Source: a virus. From it: 29,511 bases of DNA. The stretch lies in the IMG/VR virus record IMGVR_UViG_3300042448_000350, positions 1 through 29,511 of that record; one strand, written 5' to 3'. Both the position numbers and the translations under genes were made by a program. The notes under the pieces are model-generated. The model worked only from the letters and a program-made list of their open reading frames with translations, had not been told where the DNA came from and ran no database searches. Positions 5,857-14,638 of this stretch are shown here, piece after piece (position 1 is the first letter of the stretch; each line of letters begins with the position of its first letter).

Positions 5857-6181
5857 AAGTTATATATTCATTTGTAGTCGTATGACTTGTGTACTGTCCG
5901 TTATTAACTGAAAAATTAACTATTGTTTGGTCGGTACAAAATGCTTTACCTCTAAATACTAATTCTCCGTCGTTAAATAATTCAACTTTATAAAAGTGAT
6001 TTTCTATTAATTCACAATAGATATTCAAAACCAAATAATATACTTTGTCATCAACTGAATCAATAGTGATTTCTTCTGTTGTATTATTGCTTTCGTCCGT
6101 AAAATATAAAGTATCAAATGTATTAGAACGTGGTATTATTACCAATTCTTGAAGTTCTGTTGAAGTAGTTAATACATTCAT
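5849..6181 (-). CDS. Beta-rich structural protein, 110 aa
   Basis: Starts MNVLTTSTELQELVIIPRS and shows repeated short strands (DTLYFTD, EEITIDSV, KVYYLVLNIY, FYKVELFNDGELVFRGKAF), a compact beta-sandwich pattern. It lies between the tail-tube candidate and the portal and overlaps the portal start by eight bases. Similar small beta proteins occupy this spot in related phages. A minor capsid or head-tail joining role fits, but no defined family is recognised. Confidence 0.55.
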   Translation of the reverse strand: MNVLTTSTELQELVIIPRSNTFDTLYFTDESNNTTEEITIDSVDDKVYYLVLNIYCELIENHFYKVELFNDGELVFRGKAFCTDQTIVNFSVNNGQYTSHTTTNEYITYE

Positions 6182-6217
6182 ATATTATAAACGTTTGTTT
6201 CGTGTTTCTGTTTCTAA

Positions 6218-6249
6218 AACAAAAAACCCCACCAATTTAGGCAGGGTCT
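6218..6249 (-). terminator. Hairpin terminator after the tail-tube candidate
   Basis: In minus-strand RNA, ACCCUGCC (6247-6240) pairs with GGUGGGGU (6233-6226) through six Watson-Crick and two G-U pairs, loop UAAAUU, followed by six U residues. It would end most transcripts of the highly expressed capsid region before the portal genes. Confidence 0.7.
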
Positions 6250-6272
6250 TTTATGCTTGGAGAAAATAAAAT

Positions 6273-6842
6273 TTAAGCAGTAACTACGGATGCTCCGTCT
6301 AATACTACATTTAGTAAATCAGCTTCGCTTGAACAATCTAAGAAATTTGCAGGTACGTTTTCCATTCCTGTAAACGTCAATGAATACCCATTGAAATCAC
6401 CTAACGCAGTTCCCGAAGATACCGTTCCCGCACTTACATCACAACCTCTTTGCAATCCTGCAATAAAGAATTGATTACCACGTGTTCTAACGATAATGTT
6501 AGGACGTCCGTAAGCCAATAATTTGATTGTTTTATGTGTAACTACGTCTTGTTTTTTTAACTGTATTGTTAACGTTTGCTCAAAAAATGTAGTACCGTTA
6601 TCTCTTGAAGATTGAATAGCTTGTTCAAAAGCATTCGCACCCTTTAATTCGTATTTATATACCGTTGGCACGTTTGCAATTTGAGTAATTAAATCAGTGT
6701 AAGTTGCATCATAGGTAATATCACCACCCAATGCAGCAGAATCAGGATTGTACGTCCCGTAGTTAATAATATAGATAGCATCTAATCCACTTACTGAATC
6801 TTTACATGCTTCTAATCTTCCATTTGCTATATCACAGCTCAT
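6273..6842 (-). CDS. Probable major tail (tube) protein
   Basis: 189 aa. Starts MSCDIANGRLEACKDSVSGL, followed by strand-rich sequence (AIYIINYG, VYKYELKGA, FFEQTLTIQLKK, LLAYGRPNIIVRTRGNQFFI) and a C-terminal part with YSLTFTGMENVPANFL. This start and the closing 'LTFTGME' strand are typical of a protein next to the capsid gene in Bacteroidota siphoviruses that I regard as the tail tube. It stands between two strong hairpin terminators, which fits a high-copy structural gene. A capsid decoration protein is the main alternative. Confidence 0.6.
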   Translation of the reverse strand: MSCDIANGRLEACKDSVSGLDAIYIINYGTYNPDSAALGGDITYDATYTDLITQIANVPTVYKYELKGANAFEQAIQSSRDNGTTFFEQTLTIQLKKQDVVTHKTIKLLAYGRPNIIVRTRGNQFFIAGLQRGCDVSAGTVSSGTALGDFNGYSLTFTGMENVPANFLDCSSEADLLNVVLDGASVVTA

Positions 6843-6866
6843 ATCTTTTTATTTTATAATGTTTCT

Positions 6867-6896
6867 AAAAAAAAAGGTGGTGTTTATTGCACCACC
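6867..6896 (-). terminator. Strong terminator after the major capsid gene
   Basis: In minus-strand RNA, GGUGGUG (6896-6890) pairs perfectly with CACCACC (6882-6876) around a seven-base loop, followed by nine U residues (6875-6867). It lies right behind the capsid stop. Since essential genes follow without a recognisable new promoter, it must be read through in part, giving a capsid-heavy transcript ratio, or it may protect the 3' end. Confidence 0.85.
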
Positions 6897-6918
6897 CTTA
6901 TATTATTTTATCAGTTAA

Positions 6919-7854
6919 TTAGATTCCGTAAGTAACTACGTCAGAAGCAAAACCGTATTTAGCATCTGCAGTAAATCTCATTACTACTCTTACATTTTGA
7001 GAACCGTCATTTTCTGCCATGTCAATTACACGTACTTCGTTCAAGTCACTCATCAATCCTGTTGCAAAATACAAGTTAGAAGTTTGAGCTAACAAAGCTG
7101 TGTTTGTCGCAAGACCTGGAGCTAAAAATACTTTAACACCGTCAAAATAAAGGTCATTTAATTGTTGGTTAGTTCCTTTGTTATCGTAACCGTTAGCACC
7201 TACTCCAGAAGCAGCAAATCCACCCAAAGCACGAACGTAAGCACGATAGATATTAGAAGAAACATAAAGTTTCAAATCTTCTTTTCCGTACAAAGCAGCA
7301 GGTAAAGCATCAATGATAGAACCTAACTCAGCAACAACGTTAGAAGCTGTTACAGAAGTACCCGCTATTTTTTGCCCTGCAGGAAGTGAAGCATCTACGT
7401 CTAATTGTCGCATGATTCCAGAAAATTCACCAGCACTTGCGTTGTTACCGTCCCAAATAACTAATTCCATTTGTTGAGCAACTTTTTCAGCAGCATGAGC
7501 AATTAAGAAATCAGCGAATGATTTAGGCAATACGTCAAATGCAGAATACCCCATTTGAACAGCATCCCAATCTGAACGAAAGTCTGTTTTACAAAGTTGT
7601 AAGTTAACTTGAAAAGTTTCAGGTTGAAGAATTTTTTCAGTCAAAGTAACTGTTGACGTTGGGTCAAAGTCACAAGTTCCGTTTTTAATAATTCCGTCAG
7701 TAGCTACTTTTTTGATAACTTGTTTGTACTTAACGTTAGGCATGATAGTGATACCGCCTTTGTCTAATGTTGGACAGCTTAAAAGTGCTGCCGCAATGTA
7801 CTTACCTGCGAACTCGCCTGCGTAAGTAGTTGTAATTGAAGTTGTTGTTGCCAT
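6919..7854 (-). CDS. Major capsid protein, HK97 fold
   Basis: 311 aa. Starts MATTTSITTTYAGEFAGKY and includes GGITIMPNVKYKQVIKKV, CKTDFRSDWDAVQMG, FADFLIAHAAEKVAQQMELVIWDG and LPAALYGKEDLKLYVSSNIYRAYVRAL, which correspond to the E-loop/P-domain spine helix and A-domain layout of Bacteroidota HK97-type capsid proteins. It directly follows the scaffold-like gene and an XkdF-like protease two genes earlier, and is followed by the strongest terminator of the window. Codon choice is visibly richer in G+C than the neighbours, as expected of a highly expressed gene. The start may be processed. Confidence 0.85.
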   Translation of the reverse strand: MATTTSITTTYAGEFAGKYIAAALLSCPTLDKGGITIMPNVKYKQVIKKVATDGIIKNGTCDFDPTSTVTLTEKILQPETFQVNLQLCKTDFRSDWDAVQMGYSAFDVLPKSFADFLIAHAAEKVAQQMELVIWDGNNASAGEFSGIMRQLDVDASLPAGQKIAGTSVTASNVVAELGSIIDALPAALYGKEDLKLYVSSNIYRAYVRALGGFAASGVGANGYDNKGTNQQLNDLYFDGVKVFLAPGLATNTALLAQTSNLYFATGLMSDLNEVRVIDMAENDGSQNVRVVMRFTADAKYGFASDVVTYGI

Positions 7855-7876
7855 TCTTTATTTAAAAATTTATTTA

Positions 7877-8455
7877 TTACTTATTTAGTTTTTCTAAGAT
7901 TGTATCCATTATTGAACGTTCTCTTTTAGAAGCAAGTCTTACTCTTTCAATTGGGTTCGTGTTTTCGGGATTGAATGAAATAGGCTTAGGCTCCTCGCTT
8001 AATTCTACTTCTGTTTTTTCTTCTACTTTGTTTAGTTTAGATAACTCAGCTTTCAAAGTTTCGTTTTCAGCTTTCAATGCTTCGATTTCACTAAAGAATG
8101 ATTCCTTAACTACACTTTCGATAGTTTTCTTTGGAGTAGCTACTGTTGTTTCGTTAGCTTCTACTTCTACCTCAACTGTTGGTTCTTCTTCCATTGGCTC
8201 CTCTTCCATTTTCTCTTTAACCTCTTTAACTACACCCTCAACCTCTACTACTAAAATACGTCCGTCTTCCGTTTCATATTCACCAACTGGAACTGGTATT
8301 TTTTGGTCATCTTCCGTAACTACGAAAACTTCCATTTCAGGTTCGAATGCGTCAGCTTCTAAAACTGTTACACCGTCCATTAATTTCATTCGTTCTAATT
8401 TTACTTCCATTCCTAAAAGAACTCGAACTTTGTTTAAGATTTGATTTGTATTCAT
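7877..8455 (-). CDS. Capsid scaffolding-like protein
   Basis: 192 aa. The first 80 residues form a small beta-rich domain (VTVLEADAFEPEMEVFVVTEDD, with VPVGEYETEDGRILVVE). It is followed by an extremely acidic Glu/Val-rich linker (about 82-105), a coiled coil with EIEALKAENETLKAELSKL (about 122-140), and a basic C-terminal end with RVRLASKRERSIMDTILEKL. Acidic linker plus coiled coil plus basic tail, immediately before the capsid gene, is the classic scaffold arrangement; the basic end would touch the capsid protein. It is probably cut by the protease encoded just upstream. Confidence 0.75.
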   Translation of the reverse strand: MNTNQILNKVRVLLGMEVKLERMKLMDGVTVLEADAFEPEMEVFVVTEDDQKIPVPVGEYETEDGRILVVEVEGVVKEVKEKMEEEPMEEEPTVEVEVEANETTVATPKKTIESVVKESFFSEIEALKAENETLKAELSKLNKVEEKTEVELSEEPKPISFNPENTNPIERVRLASKRERSIMDTILEKLNK

Positions 8456-8462
8456 TTTGTTT

Positions 8463-8846
8463 TTATTTAAGAATATTTAACTTTTTAATCAACTCGTTTA
8501 CTTGTGATTGAGTTTTTCTTATTTTATCTTGATTTTTTTTAAATTCAGGTGGTTCCGATAAACCTAATTCTTTAATTGCTTTTTGCAATGGGGCTTCTAA
8601 TGCAATAGTTTTATTTATTGCTTTAACTGCTTCTTGACCAACAAAAACACCACCTTCCAAACGCATTTGTAATTGCTTTTTTAAATCATTAGCTTTATTA
8701 ACAAAATCTGTTAATTCTGTAATCCAACTGTCATCTCCAAATACAGAACGATTATATTCATCTAAAGTAGCTAACTCAACTTCGTGTTTTGCTAATTGAG
8801 TTTCCTCTTTAAATAACTTGTTATAAACTGTTTTTCTCGTGTTCAT
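8463..8846 (-). CDS. Coiled-coil head-module protein, 127 aa
   Basis: Starts MNTRKTVYNKLFKEETQL and is helical throughout, with heptad-like stretches at about 15-35, 45-65 and 100-127 (KTQSQVNELIKKLNILK). It lies between the protease and the scaffold gene. No family is recognised. It may be a second scaffold component or an assembly factor; the sequence gives no catalytic residues and no membrane segment. Confidence 0.6.
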   Translation of the reverse strand: MNTRKTVYNKLFKEETQLAKHEVELATLDEYNRSVFGDDSWITELTDFVNKANDLKKQLQMRLEGGVFVGQEAVKAINKTIALEAPLQKAIKELGLSEPPEFKKNQDKIRKTQSQVNELIKKLNILK

Positions 8847-8884
8847 ATTTCTTAAACGTTTTAAATTATTATTTTGTTACTTTT

Positions 8885-9076
8885 TTATCCGTTTTGACGT
8901 ATTGTCGTTCTTACTCCGTTGTTTTCCGTTTGCGTTACATTTTGAGGTGGTACACTCGCTGTTTTACCTATTCCTTGAGCTCTTAAACTTCCATCACAGC
9001 ATTTATTTGAATAAGTATTATCTTTACATAGACAACCTCTTTTACCACCTTTTGGGCTTGGTATTTTATTTGCCAT
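8885..9076 (-). CDS. Small cysteine-rich head-module protein, 63 aa
   Basis: The start MANKIPSPKGGKRGCLCKD is followed by NTYSNKCCDGSLRAQGIG; the four cysteines (C-x-C and CC) fall within about 13 residues and could bind zinc or form disulfides. The C-terminal part is polar and low in structure. Proteins with this Cys signature recur next to the protease or scaffold genes of Bacteroidota phages, but I know of no assigned function. It is placed between the prohead protease and the coiled-coil protein. Confidence 0.65.
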   Translation of the reverse strand: MANKIPSPKGGKRGCLCKDNTYSNKCCDGSLRAQGIGKTASVPPQNVTQTENNGVRTTIRQNG

Positions 9077-9082
9077 ATTAGT

Positions 9083-9664
9083 TTATTTTAAAAGTTGTTT
9101 AAGCTGATTAATTATTTCTTGTTTTTCGTTTTTCTCTTGGCTCATTTCGTATTTGTCAGCGAAGTAACCCTCGATTGAAAAACCTTTAACTTTACCTGCT
9201 TTTACATCTTTCCAGATATCTTCGTTATTTACTTTCATAGCAATCATCCAAGTTCCTTTTGGTAAGCTAAAACCATACTCTTTAGATTTATCCATTTCTG
9301 GGTTATCAATTACCCAACTTTCAACAACACTCATTCCGTTTAACTTTTCTTTGTGTTCTAACGTTGCATTGTTTTGATTTGAGCGCATTAAGAACAATTC
9401 TGAAGCCTTTTTAATAGTGTCCTCACTAAAATATATGTAATATCCGTTTCCGTCTTTGTCAGCCCTTAAAATTTGCTTATTAGGAACCAATGCAGCACCC
9501 ATTAAAATTTTCTTTTCGGCATCTACTTCTTTTAGTTCTATTTCGTGTTTTGATAAAGCTATAAAGTTTTCTTCGATTGCAGGAGAATGAACAACACTAA
9601 CCGCATGGATTCCCGTTTGTAAATCGTTTTCGTCTATTACTAATTCAATTATTTTCTTATCCAT
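9083..9664 (-). CDS. Prohead maturation protease, XkdF/S78-like
   Basis: 193 aa. Signature stretches of the XkdF-like putative phage serine protease family are present in order: VVHSPAIEENFIAL (24-37), MGAALVPNKQILR (55-67), ATLEHKEKLNGMSVVESWV (100-118) and PKGTWMIAMKV with VKGFSIEGYF (135-168). By analogy with herpes/HK97-type proteases, H104 and S163 are the likely catalytic pair. It should trim the scaffold and capsid N-termini. Gene order protease, small proteins, scaffold, capsid agrees. The C-terminal Lys/Glu-rich helix could anchor it to the scaffold. Confidence 0.85.
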   Translation of the reverse strand: MDKKIIELVIDENDLQTGIHAVSVVHSPAIEENFIALSKHEIELKEVDAEKKILMGAALVPNKQILRADKDGNGYYIYFSEDTIKKASELFLMRSNQNNATLEHKEKLNGMSVVESWVIDNPEMDKSKEYGFSLPKGTWMIAMKVNNEDIWKDVKAGKVKGFSIEGYFADKYEMSQEKNEKQEIINQLKQLLK

Positions 9665-9676
9665 ATTTTCTAAACG

Positions 9677-11917
9677 TTAAAATGATGCGTTTTGTAACCT
9701 ATTTCTTTCAAGGCTCAATCCATTTGCTACGTCCCCACTAACTACATAAGCCCTTGTTGGTTGTTGTTGTATTTGTGCTAATTGATTAACTCCAGAACTT
9801 CCTATAACATTAAAGTTAGGAGCCATTGCACCACCTCCAGCACTTGGAGATTGAACTTGGTCGCCACCACCATCAAATTTAGCTTTCGATATTGTAGCTA
9901 TTTGTAACGCACCCATAGCAGCTGCAGCAATACCAAACGGAATACCAGTTGGAATACCACCACCGTTTCTAATTGATTGTACTACGTTTGATGCTGTATC
10001 TATAATAGTTTGAACAATTCTTAATTTTTTATCTCTTTCAAACATTTTACGTTTAATATCTTCTTCGTCTTTACTACCTTTTTTTACACTTTTCAATCTT
10101 TCTTCATCGTTTGCGTTTAATAATGAATTAAGACTTGACATCGCTTGTCCGAATGTTTGAGCATATTTTAAAATTAAATCTACACGTGCCTGTTGAGATA
10201 CCTTTGCTTTTTCTGCGTATGTTTTTTCAATCTTATCTATTTCAGCTTGTTTAGCTTCTTCAATTATTGCTAATTTTTCTGCATTTCCTTTTGCTTCTTC
10301 TTCAAGTGTAAAATACTTTTGCCTAACTAATTCTAATTCATATTCTTCTTCACTCATTGATTTCTTTAAACGTGCCTGAAAATTAGATTCGTCTATTTCT
10401 TCAATTTCTGAATTAAGTTGATTTTCTTGTTCAATTCTTATTTTATTAGCTTCTGCTTTCGCTTCTGCTTCTTTTGCGTAATAATCAGCATCTAATTTTT
10501 CTAAATCTTTATTTAAGTTTTCTTGAATTAGTTTTGTTAATTGTGCTTTTTGTTCACTTGATGCTGTACTACTTTCAATTTCTTTTATTCGTGTTTGTGC
10601 ATCCGTTATTAATTTAACTTGTTGCTGTGCGTTTATATCTTGAATCTGTTTAATTTCTTCTTCATAAATTTGTTGTTTTAAATCTGCAACTTCTGTTATA
10701 GTTTTAGTTTCTGTACTTGCATTTTCAGTTGTTTGTTCAACGTATTTTTTCCCGTTATAAGTTAACTTATCAATTTCTCCTTGTGCTGTTAAGGATGATT
10801 TACCATAAGAATCCAATCGTTTTTCAGCATTCTTTAAAGATTCTCCATACTCAACAATAGATACTTTTCCTTGTTTGTATTCTGCATTTAATGAATTTAT
10901 CTTTTCTTGTAGTTTATCGTATTGAGAAAACAACTGTGTTTCCGTTGTTACTCTACTGGCTGAACTTAATGCTTTTTGTGAGGATACTAATTCCTTTTCA
11001 ATTTCAATTTGTCTTCGCTTTTGCTTATTTAATTTAGTAGTTATTTCGTCTTGAACTTCTAAATTCTTAGTTATTTTTTCTTCGTTTTTCTGTAAGGTAA
11101 ATTTTGCTTTTTGATATTCCAAATAGTTTTTTACTTCCTTATTTAATTGCGCTTGAAATTCTGCTTCGTCACTAAGGTTTTTTAACGTTGTACCGTACTT
11201 TTTATTTATTTCCGAAATTAATGTACTTCGCTCTTTACTACCTTTATTAGTTGCTTTTAATTGACTTATATAACCTACAAATGCTGCGCTTTCTTTAGAT
11301 ACCGTTTCACGCATTTCTTTTGCATCTTGAATGGCTCTTTTTTGTTGCTCATTGAATTTCTGTTGCTCTTTATTTGTGATTCCAATATACTCTGAAACCT
11401 TATCCCAATTAGCAATTAATATACCTATTCCAGTAATTAACAATCCTATTCCCGTAATTGCAAAAGCCTTACCAGCTGCAGTCATTCCTTTAAACGCATC
11501 TTTAGCAACCGCTCCTAATTGCATGAATGAATCCTTTGCTTCCAATACACCTTGAAGACCTTGTGACAATGCCATAGCACTTTGTACTTTTAACATCGTC
11601 TTTTGTAATGATTCACTTTCAACACCTATTAAACCCAATGCTCCCTCGTATGCTTGGAAACCGTTTAATACACCACCAATAGAACTGCTTAATGAATTAA
11701 ATTTAGCATCTGGGTTGAACGCATCAGTTAAGTTTTTTGCGTCTTCAATAGCATCTTTTAATTCGGATGCTTTCTTTGCAGCATTAACCGCTTCTTGTGA
11801 AGTTGCACCAAACTTTTCACTTAACTTTTGTACCTCTGCCTGTGCTTCTCTTAATTGAGATTTTAAACTTTTTTCATTGGTCTGAATGTCTAATTCAATT
11901 ACCCTTTTTTCTGCCAT
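9677..11917 (-). CDS. Tail tape measure protein
   Basis: 746 aa. Starts MAEKRVIELDIQTNEKSLKS and continues as long coiled coil (Gln/Glu/Lys/Ala-rich, about 10-90, 185-400 and 430-600). A hydrophobic segment AFAITGIGLLITGIGILIAN (about 150-170) and a second Gly/Ala-rich hydrophobic region near 660-690 (IPTGIPFGIAAAAMGALQIA) are typical of tape measures, which form channels in the host membrane. At roughly 0.15 nm per residue it would set a tail of about 110 nm (inference). No peptidase motif is seen. Unusually, the next genes are head genes rather than tail-tip genes. Confidence 0.85.
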   Translation of the reverse strand: MAEKRVIELDIQTNEKSLKSQLREAQAEVQKLSEKFGATSQEAVNAAKKASELKDAIEDAKNLTDAFNPDAKFNSLSSSIGGVLNGFQAYEGALGLIGVESESLQKTMLKVQSAMALSQGLQGVLEAKDSFMQLGAVAKDAFKGMTAAGKAFAITGIGLLITGIGILIANWDKVSEYIGITNKEQQKFNEQQKRAIQDAKEMRETVSKESAAFVGYISQLKATNKGSKERSTLISEINKKYGTTLKNLSDEAEFQAQLNKEVKNYLEYQKAKFTLQKNEEKITKNLEVQDEITTKLNKQKRRQIEIEKELVSSQKALSSASRVTTETQLFSQYDKLQEKINSLNAEYKQGKVSIVEYGESLKNAEKRLDSYGKSSLTAQGEIDKLTYNGKKYVEQTTENASTETKTITEVADLKQQIYEEEIKQIQDINAQQQVKLITDAQTRIKEIESSTASSEQKAQLTKLIQENLNKDLEKLDADYYAKEAEAKAEANKIRIEQENQLNSEIEEIDESNFQARLKKSMSEEEYELELVRQKYFTLEEEAKGNAEKLAIIEEAKQAEIDKIEKTYAEKAKVSQQARVDLILKYAQTFGQAMSSLNSLLNANDEERLKSVKKGSKDEEDIKRKMFERDKKLRIVQTIIDTASNVVQSIRNGGGIPTGIPFGIAAAAMGALQIATISKAKFDGGGDQVQSPSAGGGAMAPNFNVIGSSGVNQLAQIQQQPTRAYVVSGDVANGLSLERNRLQNASF

Positions 11918-12065
11918 TTCGTTTTACTTTTAGTTCTCTTATTGATTGATTCCAAAGGCTTTTAAAATCCTTTTTTAATTCGTGTTTTCCTTTCGCTATT
12001 TCTATGTTTTCAGATGCTCCTATAAACGCATCCAATTTTAACATATCTATTATTCCTTTTATCAT
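11895..12065 (-). CDS. Small basic protein before the tape measure, 56 aa
   Basis: ATG at 12065-12063 overlaps the TGA of the large tail protein (ATGA); TGA at 11897-11895 lies 23 bases inside the tape measure gene. The protein starts MIKGIIDMLKLDAFIGASEN and ends in a basic helix rich in Lys and Arg. It fills the whole gap between the two tail genes, and the coupled start makes it credible. A tape-measure chaperone or tail-tip factor is conceivable; no family is recognised. Confidence 0.6.
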   Translation of the reverse strand: MIKGIIDMLKLDAFIGASENIEIAKGKHELKKDFKSLWNQSIRELKVKRNGRKKGN

Positions 12066-14638
12066 GCTTGTTGAATAAAATAATACTTAATTGTAGTGTT
12101 GTCTGAGTATTTAATAGTTAATGTAAATCGTCTTTGTAAACCCGTTGTATTTCCAGGCACACCAACACCTAAACTTTTAACAGAAGTATCTGTGCCAACC
12201 CAATTAAAACCAGCACTTGAAAGAACTAATCCTGGTCCCGTATTAGTTGTTGAAACAGAACCGTTTCTAAAATATACAGGAAAATAAAGTGAATGAGCTG
12301 TACTATCTAAAATAATTAAATTATTAAGTTCAACTGGTCTGAAATCGTTATATAAACTTAGTGTTGCTTCTCCAGAAGTCAACTCAATTTTCATATCGTT
12401 AATTATATATCGCTTATCTCCGATTATTAACCTATCATTCAAATTTAAGTTAGTAACTAAACTTGTTGGCAATATAGTTTTTATAGTTGTTAATCGTTGT
12501 TTAAGATTATATAAGTTAGATAAGTAAGCGAAATAATAAGTAGCATATAAACCATTTTGGATTGTTTCGTTTTCTATTATTGAATTATCAGCACCAAAAT
12601 TTAAAGAATAGTTTATTCCGTCTTTTATTCTATCCTGCCCAAATAAAACATAGTCGTTTATATTTACATTTGCAGTTCCGTTATCGAATTTAATTGCATG
12701 GTCTAAAACATATTTATCGTTATACATATATAACAATGTAGGCTTAGGAATATAACCGTTAAAACTTTCGTTTAAATAATACCCTAATATCGCTTCGTGA
12801 TTGTGTGTATCAACTGCCCTTGCAAATAATAAATTTTCAAATGGACTATCAACAGTAAAATTCCCACCGTCATAGTTAAACGTGTTTACCGTATCTCCAT
12901 ACTCTGAGTTAGAAACTTTAAAATAATTTCTATTTACAAATGATTCACTTTCTGGATGCTTAAATTCAATCGTACTATACAAAGGTATTTGTGCAATATC
13001 TACACTTTCAATATCAGTGTAATTTGTTATATCAATAACATTCCCTCTGTTATACCAATCCTCTAAAGGTAATAATTCAAAAGATTTATCAGCTACTCCA
13101 ACACAAGTTAAATTAAACTCTTTTATAATTCCAGAAACAAAATCAGATACTTTCATATCTGGCATTGAAGTAGCTACATTTACCTTGCCTAATAATACAC
13201 TTGAATTTGTAGTAATTGCAGTTACTGAATAAGGGTAAATTTGGTTTCCAAATCCGTCTTCCGTTATCATGTGAACTTCGTATGTTATATCAATACCAAG
13301 TGTCATAGTATCAGATGCTTTAACTCTAAATGTTATTACTTGTTCTGAATCTAAAGAAGTAACTATAATCGGTGTTAAAAAACCCGTTGTTGTCCCTGTT
13401 AATGTTTGCCAATAAATACCATTTTTAAATACATCAATATAATAAGTTCCTGCTGCAGATTTTGAAAATACTTCTAAACTTATTCTATGGTAATTTATAT
13501 CAACACTAAAATTAGTTAACGTAATAGTGTTGTTAACTAAATCTACGTAATCTCCTGAATTAGTAGGGTAATTCCATGTGCCAAATAATAATGTTCCTTT
13601 GTTGTTAAAATTAATATCAAGTATTTCAGTTATAAATTCATACTCAATAGCATTCTTTGCAACTAAAAAACACTTATCAAATCTATCATCTGTAAAGAAA
13701 GAACTATTAAAAGTAACCCCAAAATAACTTTGTATTACATCAAATATCTTAGCTATTTTAACTGCAGGGAATAATTCACTATATTTTATTGCATGAGAAT
13801 TTTGCGTTATATCTTCCGTTCCCGTTGTTCCGTAACTCCATAACCTATTGTTTGCTATTAATGGATAACGTACATCGTAATCAGTTGCTATATCCGTTAT
13901 TCTGTTGTATATTTCAGTTCCGTTATAATCAAATTCAATACTTGAATAATCTAATTGATTTAGCTTTGTATCTCCAAATAAATTAAGCATATTAGTTAAC
14001 TGCCCGTAAAAGCTAATTTGATAATTATCTATAACTCGACTTTTCACGTTCGCTTTTTCCAACCCTATTACCCCAGTTCTAAATGGTATGTAATCAATTT
14101 CAATATATGCAGGGCGCTTTAAATTGTGATCTATTGTACCGTCTACATCGTTTTGGTAAAAGTGTTCAAAGATTTTGTTATTTGTTACACTGCCTGGAAT
14201 AGTAAACGATTGACTAAAGTCGGTAAACGTTTTAGAAATATCACTAAGATTTTGGATGCTTGAAGTAACGTTTATTTTTTCGTCATTAAATAGTTCAATA
14301 CGTTCGTATTGTATTTTATTACATTGCGTTGTTTCAATAATTCCAAAACAAGGGTCTTCTTCTTCCGTACATTCCCAATCACTTAAAAACGGGTAATAAA
14401 CATCCTGTTGCGAAGTGTAATAATACGTTACTCCGTCTATTGTAATTCTTATTACCCATTGATCTGGTTCCCAATATATAGAAAGTAAATCATCTTCTCT
14501 TGTATAAGCAGGTTTCCCGTAAGCATACGCAACTATATAAGCCTCATACCTTGTTGGGACACCGTCTATTATAATTGTTATTTCAATACATTCTAAATCA
14601 ACAACTGTTCTGCCTATATATATTTGTACGGTCTTCAT
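12062..14638 (-). CDS. Large tail/baseplate protein, 858 aa
   Basis: The N-terminal about 110 residues form a small beta domain (VTYYYTSQQDVYYPFLSDWE, then a Cys-containing CFGIIETTQC). From about 115 comes a conserved-looking part with SQSFTIPGSVTNNKIFEHFY and FRTGVIGLEKANV, which I associate with tail-tip proteins of Bacteroidota siphoviruses. The remainder is strand-rich and Tyr/Asn-rich, ending in a beta domain with RRFTLTIKYSDNTTIKYYF. It lies just before the tape measure. A baseplate hub or distal-tail function is likely; no enzymatic motif is seen. Confidence 0.65.
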   Translation of the reverse strand: MKTVQIYIGRTVVDLECIEITIIIDGVPTRYEAYIVAYAYGKPAYTREDDLLSIYWEPDQWVIRITIDGVTYYYTSQQDVYYPFLSDWECTEEEDPCFGIIETTQCNKIQYERIELFNDEKINVTSSIQNLSDISKTFTDFSQSFTIPGSVTNNKIFEHFYQNDVDGTIDHNLKRPAYIEIDYIPFRTGVIGLEKANVKSRVIDNYQISFYGQLTNMLNLFGDTKLNQLDYSSIEFDYNGTEIYNRITDIATDYDVRYPLIANNRLWSYGTTGTEDITQNSHAIKYSELFPAVKIAKIFDVIQSYFGVTFNSSFFTDDRFDKCFLVAKNAIEYEFITEILDINFNNKGTLLFGTWNYPTNSGDYVDLVNNTITLTNFSVDINYHRISLEVFSKSAAGTYYIDVFKNGIYWQTLTGTTTGFLTPIIVTSLDSEQVITFRVKASDTMTLGIDITYEVHMITEDGFGNQIYPYSVTAITTNSSVLLGKVNVATSMPDMKVSDFVSGIIKEFNLTCVGVADKSFELLPLEDWYNRGNVIDITNYTDIESVDIAQIPLYSTIEFKHPESESFVNRNYFKVSNSEYGDTVNTFNYDGGNFTVDSPFENLLFARAVDTHNHEAILGYYLNESFNGYIPKPTLLYMYNDKYVLDHAIKFDNGTANVNINDYVLFGQDRIKDGINYSLNFGADNSIIENETIQNGLYATYYFAYLSNLYNLKQRLTTIKTILPTSLVTNLNLNDRLIIGDKRYIINDMKIELTSGEATLSLYNDFRPVELNNLIILDSTAHSLYFPVYFRNGSVSTTNTGPGLVLSSAGFNWVGTDTSVKSLGVGVPGNTTGLQRRFTLTIKYSDNTTIKYYFIQQA

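Noticed and set aside
7959-8444. 161-codon plus-strand frame rich in Ser and Thr
   Set aside because: Mirror image of the Glu/Lys-rich scaffold gene; GAA and GAG codons read backwards give Ser and Phe. All supported genes are on the minus strand.
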